From the NCBI GenBank assembly GCA_017462145.1, contig JAFTRT010000106.1, forward strand, positions 1 to 5,855: a DNA stretch of 5,855 bases, in the 5' to 3' direction. The DNA comes from Clostridia bacterium. GTDB taxonomy: Bacteria; Bacillota_A; Clostridia; Oscillospirales; CAG-272. Shown here in pieces: positions 1 to 5,855 of the stretch (position 1 is the first letter of the stretch; the number at the start of each line of letters is the position of its first letter). A program made the position numbers and the translations under genes. The notes below the pieces were generated by a model that ran no database searches, had not been told where the DNA came from, and saw nothing but the letters and a program-made list of their open reading frames with translations.

Positions 1-1141
1 CTTTGCCTCGGGCATAACTGGAGAAGAGCTGGTTCATGGTTCCCGCATGATCCTCACGGGTCTTACCGTTTCCGATTCCCTTATCCTTCAAACGGGACAG
101 GGAGGGCAAAACGTCCACGGGAGGCATATAGCCCTTACGGTACATTTCACGGGACAGGATGATCTGTCCCTCGGTGATATATCCCGTCAAGTCGGGAATG
201 GGGTGGGTCTTATCATCCTCCGGCATGGTCAAAATGGGGATCATGGTAATGGATCCCTCCGATCCCATTTTACGGCCGGCACGCTCATACATCGTAGCCA
301 GGTCGGTATACAAATAGCCGGGATAGCCTCTCCGTCCGGGAACCTCTTTTCGAGCCGCAGACACCTCACGAAGTGCCTCTGCATAGTTGGTGATGTCGGT
401 CATAATGACCAGCACGTGCATATCGCACTCAAAGGCCAGATATTCGGCGGCCGTCAGTGCCATACGGGGCGTAGAAATACGCTCAATGGCAGGGTCGGAG
501 GCCAGATTGATAAACAATACCGTACGGTCAATGGCACCGGTCTTCTTAAAGTCGGAAATAAAGAAATCCGCTTCCTCAAAGGTGATACCGACGGCGGCAA
601 AAACCACCGCAAACTTGGAATCCGATCCCCGAACCTTTGCCTGACGGGCAATCTGTGCCGCCAAGTTGGCATGAGGCAGACCGGAGCCCGAGAAGATGGG
701 TAATTTTTGGCCTCGAACCAAGGTGTTCAGACCATCGATGGTCGAAATACCCGTCTGAATAAACTCCGAGGGATAATACCGTGCGGCAGGGTTAATGGGA
801 GTACCGTTGATATCCAAGCTTTTTTCGGGAATCAAACGGGCACCGCCGTCGATCAGCTCGCCCATGCCGTTGAACACTCGGCCCAGCATATCGGGAGACA
901 CACCCAATTCCACGCCGTGTCCTGTAAAGCTGACCTTACTGTTGGCCAAATTCAAGCCGGCACTGGACTCAAACAGCTGTACCAATACGTCACGGCCGTT
1001 GACTTCCAACACACGGCAGCGGCGAACATCGCCGTTGGGCAGCTTGATCTCACCCAATTCATCGTATTTTACGCCCTCTACCTGCTTCACCAGCATCAAA
1101 GGACCCGCAACCTCTGGTATGGTTTTATATTCTCGTATCAT
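1..1141 (-). CDS. ntpB: V-type ATP synthase subunit B (beta chain), 3' end cut off by the window edge
   Basis: Non-catalytic, nucleotide-binding subunit that alternates with subunit A in the cytoplasmic A3B3 head. I translated 380 residues; the usual length is about 460, so some 80 C-terminal residues lie beyond base 1. The ATG at 1141-1139 has GGAGG nine bases upstream and gives the family start [15 protein letters not shown]. Conserved blocks are [19 protein letters not shown] (residues 127-145), [18 protein letters not shown] (150-167) where catalytic subunits have a P-loop, [11 protein letters not shown] (184-194), [20 protein letters not shown] (247-266) and [20 protein letters not shown] (306-325). 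[11 protein letters not shown] contains R350, the arginine finger that completes the catalytic site of the neighbouring A subunit; it has the same number in E. hirae NtpB. It follows ntpA by 19 bases and is expected to be followed by ntpD outside the window. No internal stop or frameshift was seen. Confidence 0.97.
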   Translation of the reverse strand, partial: MIREYKTIPEVAGPLMLVKQVEGVKYDELGEIKLPNGDVRRCRVLEVNGRDVLVQLFESSAGLNLANSKVSFTGHGVELGVSPDMLGRVFNGMGELIDGGARLIPEKSLDINGTPINPAARYYPSEFIQTGISTIDGLNTLVRGQKLPIFSGSGLPHANLAAQIARQAKVRGSDSKFAVVFAAVGITFEEADFFISDFKKTGAIDRTVLFINLASDPAIERISTPRMALTAAEYLAFECDMHVLVIMTDITNYAEALREVSAARKEVPGRRGYPGYLYTDLATMYERAGRKMGSEGSITMIPILTMPEDDKTHPIPDLTGYITEGQIILSREMYRKGYMPPVDVLPSLSRLKDKGIGNGKTREDHAGTMNQLFSSYARGK

Positions 1142-1150
1142 CTTGCAAAT

Positions 1151-1155
1151 CCTCC
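1151..1155 (-). promoter_or_regulatory. Ribosome binding site of ntpB
   Basis: On the coding strand this reads GGAGG, nine bases before the ATG of ntpB and inside the 19-base ntpA-ntpB spacer. It fixes the start at 1141, which is also the start the family alignment predicts. Confidence 0.8.
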
Positions 1156-1160
1156 GTCCA

Positions 1161-2933
1161 TCAAGCTTCCTCGGCCTTGGCGATCAGCGCATCCATCTGT
1201 GCTGTCAGCTCAGCCTCGATCTTGGCATAGGTCTGGCGATATTCCTCAAACGGAACTGCCTTCGCACGTCCGATGGTTTCACGAACCTCCAAGGAAGCGA
1301 TTCTCTCTGCATCCACTCCTGCCGCTACGGCAACACGAGCCTTATCTTCAAAAGCGAAGATCAGGTTGATTAGAGCCGCCTGCTTCTCCAGAGGCGTGTA
1401 GCTGTCATCCTCTTCAAAGGCGTTTTGCTGCAAAAAGTCCTCACGAATGGAACGTGCGACCTCAAGCGTAATACGGTCGTCGGCAGACAGAGCGTCCATA
1501 CCGACCAGCTTGACGATCTCCTCCAGATCGTTTTCGATCTGCAAGGTCTTCAACAAGCGAGCGGTATTTTCCGTCCACTCCTTGGACACGTGCTCGCAAA
1601 ACCAATCGTGCAGACGGTCACGGTACAGCGAATAGGAATTGAGCCAGTTGATAGCCGGAAAATGGCGGCGGTACGCCAACGAGGAATCCAAGCCCCAGAA
1701 TACCTTTACGATACGAAGCGTCGCCTGGGTAACAGGCTCGGAAATATCACCGCCCTGAGGAGAAACGGCACCGATGGCAGACAAAGCACCCATCCGTCCC
1801 TCTCCACCAAGACAGACAACCTTACCGGCACGCTCATAGAACTGTGCCAAACGGCTGGTCAAATAAGCGGGATAGCCCTCTTCACCGGGCATCTCTTCCA
1901 ACCGTCCTGACATCTCTCGCAGGGCCTCTGCCCAGCGGGAGGTAGAGTCGGCAATGACCGCCACCGAGTAGCCCATATCACGATAATACTCCGCAATGGT
2001 GATACCCGTATAGATCGATGCCTCACGAGCCGCAACAGGCATATCGGACGTATTGGCAATCAGAACCGTCCGCTCCATTAGGGACTTCCCCGTTCTGGGG
2101 TCGGTCAACTCAGGAAATTCCCGAAGTACGTCGGTCATTTCGTTGCCTCGCTCACCGCATCCGATGTAAACCACAAGGTCCACGTCACTCCACTTTGCCA
2201 ACTGATGCTGTACCACCGTTTTACCCGACCCAAAGGGTCCGGGAACACAAGCCGTTCCGCCCTTTGCAATGGGGAACAAAGCGTCGATCACACGTTGACC
2301 CGAAATCATAGGCTCAACGGGCGGCAGCTTTTGGGCATAAGGTCTCGCCACACGGACAGGCCACTTCTGCATGAGGGTGATATCCTCGATGGTGCCGTCC
2401 TCCAGCTTGATCTTTCCGATCCGATCGGTGACCTTAAAATCACCCGAACGAAGCTCCACCACCGTTCCCTTTTTTCCGGGAGGAACCATGATCTTATGGG
2501 TCAAAACATCCGTCTCCTGCACCGTTCCGTACACGTCACCGGCCGAGACCGTGTCTCCAAACTTCCGTGCCGCTTCAAAGTGCCAACGGCGGCTACGATC
2601 CAAAGCAGGCTCGTCGATTCCCTTGGTAATGTTGGAGCCGCACTTTTTGACCATCGCCTCAAGGGGTCTCTGAATTCCGTCGTAAATCGTGGTCAACAAT
2701 CCGGGGCCCAATTCAACGGACAGAGGCGCACCGGTGGAAACCACCACGTCTCCCCGTCCGATGCCGGCGGTCTCCTCGTAAACCTGAATGGACGCACGGT
2801 CTCCGTGCATTTCGATGATCTCACCGATGAGTCGCTTTTCGCCTACACGGACCACGTCAAACATATTGGCTTCTCTCATGCCCTCCGCAATGACCAGAGG
2901 GCCGGAAACCTTCAAAATTTTTCCTTCAATCAT
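1161..2933 (-). CDS. ntpA: V-type ATP synthase subunit A (catalytic alpha chain)
   Basis: Catalytic ATPase subunit of the cytoplasmic head; it couples ATP hydrolysis or synthesis to rotation of the central stalk. The protein is 590 residues, normal for the family (about 580-600). An N-terminal beta-barrel (about 1-75) is followed by the bulge or 'non-homologous' region typical of A subunits (about 110-195), the nucleotide-binding domain and a C-terminal helical domain (from about 440). The Walker A P-loop GPFGSGKT is at 232-239 with K238 and T239. GCGERGNE holds E261 and R262, and the Walker B region [11 protein letters not shown] (324-334) holds D329. F425 in RRHFPAINW lies in the adenine pocket. 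These numbers coincide with E. hirae NtpA. The P-loop is not interrupted by an intein, as it is in some archaeal and yeast homologues. The ATG at 2933 has GGAGG six bases upstream. It sits between ntpG (49-base spacer) and ntpB (19 bases). Confidence 0.98.
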   Translation of the reverse strand: MIEGKILKVSGPLVIAEGMREANMFDVVRVGEKRLIGEIIEMHGDRASIQVYEETAGIGRGDVVVSTGAPLSVELGPGLLTTIYDGIQRPLEAMVKKCGSNITKGIDEPALDRSRRWHFEAARKFGDTVSAGDVYGTVQETDVLTHKIMVPPGKKGTVVELRSGDFKVTDRIGKIKLEDGTIEDITLMQKWPVRVARPYAQKLPPVEPMISGQRVIDALFPIAKGGTACVPGPFGSGKTVVQHQLAKWSDVDLVVYIGCGERGNEMTDVLREFPELTDPRTGKSLMERTVLIANTSDMPVAAREASIYTGITIAEYYRDMGYSVAVIADSTSRWAEALREMSGRLEEMPGEEGYPAYLTSRLAQFYERAGKVVCLGGEGRMGALSAIGAVSPQGGDISEPVTQATLRIVKVFWGLDSSLAYRRHFPAINWLNSYSLYRDRLHDWFCEHVSKEWTENTARLLKTLQIENDLEEIVKLVGMDALSADDRITLEVARSIREDFLQQNAFEEDDSYTPLEKQAALINLIFAFEDKARVAVAAGVDAERIASLEVRETIGRAKAVPFEEYRQTYAKIEAELTAQMDALIAKAEEA

Positions 2934-2939
2934 AAAAAG

Positions 2940-2944
2940 CCTCC
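2940..2944 (-). promoter_or_regulatory. Ribosome binding site of ntpA
   Basis: Coding-strand GGAGG followed by GCTTTT and then the ATG of ntpA. It lies immediately 3' of the hairpin-forming segment in the ntpG-ntpA spacer, so folding there could change its accessibility. Confidence 0.8.
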
Positions 2945-2973
2945 AAAGGAAAGCGTCTTTCCCGCTTTCGTTT
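2945..2973 (-). other. Alternative hairpins in the ntpG-ntpA spacer
   Basis: On the coding strand a perfect 7-bp stem, GAAAGCG (2969-2963) with CGCTTTC (2955-2949), encloses a 7-base loop. After one C-C mismatch it is extended by three A-U pairs (2973-2971 with 2947-2945). A second possible stem, GGAAAG (2962-2957) with CTTTCC (2953-2948) around a 3-base loop, uses the same 3' arm, so the two cannot form together. The segment ends directly against the ntpA ribosome binding site. No U-run follows the stem, so it is not a classical rho-independent terminator. The pairing is seen directly; any role in RNA processing, stability or translation of ntpA is inference. Confidence 0.4.
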
Positions 2974-2982
2974 TCTTACCGA

Positions 2983-3309
2983 TTATCGGTTCTCTTTGAA
3001 AATGATATCCGCTCCCACGGCTCGCTCCACGGCATGTTTCATATTGGCCGTTCCGTAGCCCGTGCTTCCCTGCCGTCCCGGGATCACCGTCACGGCAGGC
3101 AGAGGAAGCTCTCGCACGACGGCCAGTTCCTCCTCCAACTCCTTGGCGTAGTGCTCCACCAAAAAGATCGCTCCGTATTCGCCGCTTTTCACCAACTCAT
3201 GCAGAATCACACCCGCTTGCTCTGCATCGGGTGCCTCATGCACGGCAAAGCCCAAAGCCATAAATCCGAGAACGCTGTCTCGGTCTCCGATAATTCCGAT
3301 CTTATACAT
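2983..3309 (-). CDS. ntpG: V-type ATP synthase subunit F (central stalk; E. hirae NtpG)
   Basis: Small soluble subunit of the rotating central stalk. It binds subunit D and the A3B3 head and links the head to the shaft. The protein is 108 residues, the usual length. The N-terminal block YKIGIIGDRDSVLGFMALGF (residues 2-21) is the family signature of the Rossmann-like alpha/beta domain. EYGAIFLVEHYAKEL (44-58) and LPAVTVIPGRQGSTG (70-84) follow, and the C-terminal helix ends AVERAVGADIIF (93-104). The ATG at 3309 is separated from the ntpC stop by a single base (TGA-G-ATG), and its ribosome binding site GAGGG lies within the last codons of ntpC, which suggests translational coupling. Nomenclature varies: this is ntpG in E. 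hirae but atpF or 'subunit F' in most bacterial annotations; it is unrelated to the b subunit (atpF) of F-type ATPases. Confidence 0.95.
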   Translation of the reverse strand: MYKIGIIGDRDSVLGFMALGFAVHEAPDAEQAGVILHELVKSGEYGAIFLVEHYAKELEEELAVVRELPLPAVTVIPGRQGSTGYGTANMKHAVERAVGADIIFKENR

Positions 3310-3310
3310 C

Positions 3311-4309
3311 TCAGTCCCTCAATCTTTCCCGAAGAACCTCCGAGGAGAGTCCTGCGTCCTTCCCCGCCAACAGCAGACGGAGATTTTTGATCTCATATTC
3401 CACGGCCACCCAGTAGCCAATGGCCACCTCCGGTCCAAAGGGAACGTATTTTGCATCCCGAGCCACATCCAGGTAATACTCATCCGCCATGCGCTCCAAT
3501 ACGTAAAATCGTTCTCCCGTCCGTAACGCCTCTGCAAAAGAGGAATACGGCGTACTCTCTAACCGTTCGGCCAAAGCAGCTTCATCGCCGCCAAGCGCTT
3601 CCAAAAAGAAATCCTCCGACAATCGGCCGCCCGACAGCATAGCGGCTGTCAACATGTCCTGCCCTCCTGCTCTGGGCATCCGCAACAGACGGAGGATACA
3701 CAGCAGATTGGTCAGATCGATCTTAGTCTGCACCAGCTTGATCCCAAGGGGAATCCCCGCTTCGTTCGCTGCAGACAGCATATCCTCATAGCAGGCCTTG
3801 TCCATCAGCAGATCCAACCGTCCCGGCTCTCCCGTGGCGGCAAAGGCCTCCATCGCCTCATCCACTGCCCGTCCCATGGCAACAGGGAGAGCGTCATACC
3901 GCTTTTCCCGCAACAACTCTGCCAATTCTTCCGGAGCAACGGTTCCAAATGAGAACAACATCGCAGAAGGATCTACCCCTCGAACCATGCTTTTGAGAAT
4001 GGTCTTGATATTATTGCAATCGTAAGGATACCGAAGAAAATCCAACAATCCCTCCGTATTGGGCATTTGCTCGATCTGCCGAAGCATCTGCTCCTGACCG
4101 CCCAACAGCGTTTTCTCTCGCAAACAAGCACCGTCACTTTCCCGCTTCACGAGAGAAAAGCCGTACTCGCCCAGAGCCGAAAGGATCTCCTCTGCCGTTC
4201 CCATCTCTGCAAGCTGCCCAAGACGTTCCCGTCCTACCAGCTTGGTCTCCAGGGCACGAATCCCGGCAGAGCTGTACATATATTCGGTCTCTCTGTTTCG
4301 GTTTGCCAC
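3311..4309 (-). CDS. ntpC: V-type ATP synthase subunit C (rotor socket, homologue of eukaryotic subunit d)
   Basis: Helical, funnel-shaped cytoplasmic subunit that sits on the membrane K ring and receives the central stalk, so it joins the soluble motor to the ion-driven rotor. The protein is 332 residues, normal for the family (about 330-350). Family features are TEYMYSSAGIRALETKLVG near the N-terminus (residues 8-26), FLRYPYDCNNIKTILKS (91-107), IDLTNLLCILRLLRMPR (197-213) and the C-terminal block VAVEYEIKNLRLLLAGK (301-317) ending LRERLRD. The start is GTG at 4309-4307, with AAGGG eight bases upstream. The next in-frame ATG (residue 11) would remove part of the conserved TDY-type N-terminus and has only a weak binding site, so GTG is preferred. 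It follows ntpE by 20 bases and its stop nearly touches the ntpG start. Confidence 0.95.
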   Translation of the reverse strand: MANRNRETEYMYSSAGIRALETKLVGRERLGQLAEMGTAEEILSALGEYGFSLVKRESDGACLREKTLLGGQEQMLRQIEQMPNTEGLLDFLRYPYDCNNIKTILKSMVRGVDPSAMLFSFGTVAPEELAELLREKRYDALPVAMGRAVDEAMEAFAATGEPGRLDLLMDKACYEDMLSAANEAGIPLGIKLVQTKIDLTNLLCILRLLRMPRAGGQDMLTAAMLSGGRLSEDFFLEALGGDEAALAERLESTPYSSFAEALRTGERFYVLERMADEYYLDVARDAKYVPFGPEVAIGYWVAVEYEIKNLRLLLAGKDAGLSSEVLRERLRD

Positions 4310-4329
4310 AATTTACACCCTTTCGTTTC

Positions 4330-5004
4330 TTATTGTTCGGGAAACAGCTTTTGTCCCACCTTGGCCTCCAGCTCAGGGCGGATGGCCGCAAACAGGGCGG
4401 ACAAAGAGTGATTGATCTCCATATTACCGCAACGGAGAACCAAGCCTCCGTCAATGGCGGCTTCTTCCTCTCCCAGCACCAAAGCGGACAGGATACGGCG
4501 TTCATCGTCACTCTCTCCGCCGCCCCGAACAGCCTCCAACAGGGCTTTCCCGTGGCGTGCGGCATCCTTTCCGTTGAGCAACAGCTCATAGCGCTCAACC
4601 CGTTCCCCATCCTCTTCTCCATACAGAAGGCGACTGCCGGCCTCTGCGGCCGCCTGACGGCGTACGGTAGAACGAAGCAATGCCGCCAAGAAGGAACGGT
4701 ATTCCTCCTCGGACAGATCAAAAAATTCTTTTTGTGCCAATGCAAAGGCTCGGTCGATCTGCTCGCTCTTGGCGGCTAACATCCGATCTCTGGCCATGGT
4801 CTCCACGCTTGCTCGGGCACGGAGAACCGTCTCCTCTGCTTCTGCCTTGGCCTCGGCATTGAGCCGTGTGCGGATCTCCTCCGCACGGCGGCGGTATTGC
4901 TCGGTCAGAGCGGTACACTCGGCATCCGCCTTGGCCAAACGCTGGGCGGCCTCGGCTTTGGCTTCGCCCGTAATTTTATCGGTAATTTTATTCAGTCCCG
5001 TCAT
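4330..5004 (-). CDS. ntpE: V-type ATP synthase subunit E (peripheral stalk)
   Basis: Stator subunit. Its long N-terminal helix pairs with the small G/H-type stalk subunit and its C-terminal domain grips the top of the A3B3 head, which stops the head rotating with the shaft. The protein is 224 residues, near the usual 190-220 or so. Residues 1 to about 115 are rich in Ala, Glu, Lys and Arg with almost no Gly or Pro, as expected of the stalk coiled coil. The C-terminal domain carries the family motif GGLVLRCGNMEINHSLSALF (186-205), followed by IRPELEAKVGQKLF (208-221). The ATG at 5004 has AGGAGG five bases upstream. No gene for its G/H-type partner is present in the window; in E. hirae that gene (ntpF) is upstream of ntpI, so it may lie beyond the right edge. 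Confidence 0.94.
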   Translation of the reverse strand: MTGLNKITDKITGEAKAEAAQRLAKADAECTALTEQYRRRAEEIRTRLNAEAKAEAEETVLRARASVETMARDRMLAAKSEQIDRAFALAQKEFFDLSEEEYRSFLAALLRSTVRRQAAAEAGSRLLYGEEDGERVERYELLLNGKDAARHGKALLEAVRGGGESDDERRILSALVLGEEEAAIDGGLVLRCGNMEINHSLSALFAAIRPELEAKVGQKLFPEQ

Positions 5005-5009
5005 CGAAG

Positions 5010-5015
5010 CCTCCT
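5010..5015 (-). promoter_or_regulatory. Ribosome binding site of ntpE
   Basis: Coding-strand AGGAGG, five bases before the ATG of ntpE. A second GGAGG lies eight bases further upstream (5027-5023), so the leader carries two Shine-Dalgarno-like motifs. Only the nearer one has normal spacing to the ntpE start. Confidence 0.8.
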
Positions 5016-5055
5016 AACACATCCTCCAACGAGGTATCGTTTGTCATACGCCTAT

Positions 5056-5855
<800 letters not shown>

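Noticed and set aside
47..1369. Plus-strand open frames of about 220 codons each (47-703 and 707-1369)
   Set aside because: They are antisense shadows of ntpB and the 3' end of ntpA. The minus-strand reading is conserved residue by residue with known B and A subunits.
2217..2238. Possible intein insertion at the ntpA P-loop
   Set aside because: Archaeal and yeast homologues can carry an intein here, but [11 protein letters not shown] reads through uninterrupted and total length is normal.
2945..2973. Rho-independent terminator between ntpG and ntpA
   Set aside because: The hairpin is followed by CUUUGGAGG rather than a U-run, and it sits inside a conserved operon immediately before a ribosome binding site.
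2205..2999. Plus-strand open frame of 264 codons
   Set aside because: It lies antisense to ntpA, whose translation is a perfect family match over the same bases. The predicted protein has no recognisable family features. Long antisense frames are common opposite GC-rich third-position coding sequence.
4134..4745. Minus-strand open frame of 203 codons across the ntpE-ntpC junction
   Set aside because: It is an out-of-frame shadow rich in Cys, Trp and Arg. The ntpE and ntpC frames explain the same bases with conserved motifs and proper ribosome binding sites.

Overview
The window is a contiguous piece of a bacterial V-type (A/V-type) rotary ATPase operon. Everything is on the minus strand, so transcription runs from the right edge to the left edge. 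In transcription order the genes are ntpI (3' end only), ntpK, ntpE, ntpC, ntpG (subunit F, often called atpF), ntpA and ntpB (5' part only). This is the I-K-E-C-G-A-B core order of the Enterococcus hirae ntp operon and of the related clostridial operons. Both window edges cut a gene: ntpI lacks its N-terminal portion and ntpB lacks roughly its last 80 residues.

The complex formed is a membrane rotor and stator (I and the K ring), a peripheral stalk subunit (E), a central stalk (C as the socket on the K ring, F on the shaft) and the catalytic A3B3 head. The catalytic residues are intact. NtpA has the P-loop K238/T239, E261/R262 and F425, and NtpB has R350 as the arginine finger; all fall at the E. 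hirae residue numbers. NtpK keeps all five side chains of the E. hirae sodium site, so the enzyme is predicted to move Na+ rather than only H+. The sequence does not decide whether it mainly hydrolyses or makes ATP.

The genes are tightly packed: spacers are 55 nt (I-K), 52 nt (K-E), 20 nt (E-C), 1 nt (C-G), 49 nt (G-A) and 19 nt (A-B). There is no gene-free stretch over 300 bases. No rho-independent terminator, tRNA, rRNA, CRISPR array or insertion sequence is visible. The main promoter is presumably upstream of ntpI, outside the window. The three longer spacers hold possible post-transcriptional signals: small, mutually exclusive hairpins before ntpK and before ntpA, and a perfect TATAAT at the end of ntpK.

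The family set, gene order, strong AGGAGG-type ribosome binding sites and a GC content of roughly 55% (judged by eye) suggest a Bacillota anaerobe, most likely a mid-GC member of the Clostridia. This is an inference and no species can be named. The region reads as ordinary housekeeping bioenergetics; I do not see an undescribed system here. The long plus-strand reading frames are antisense shadows of these genes.
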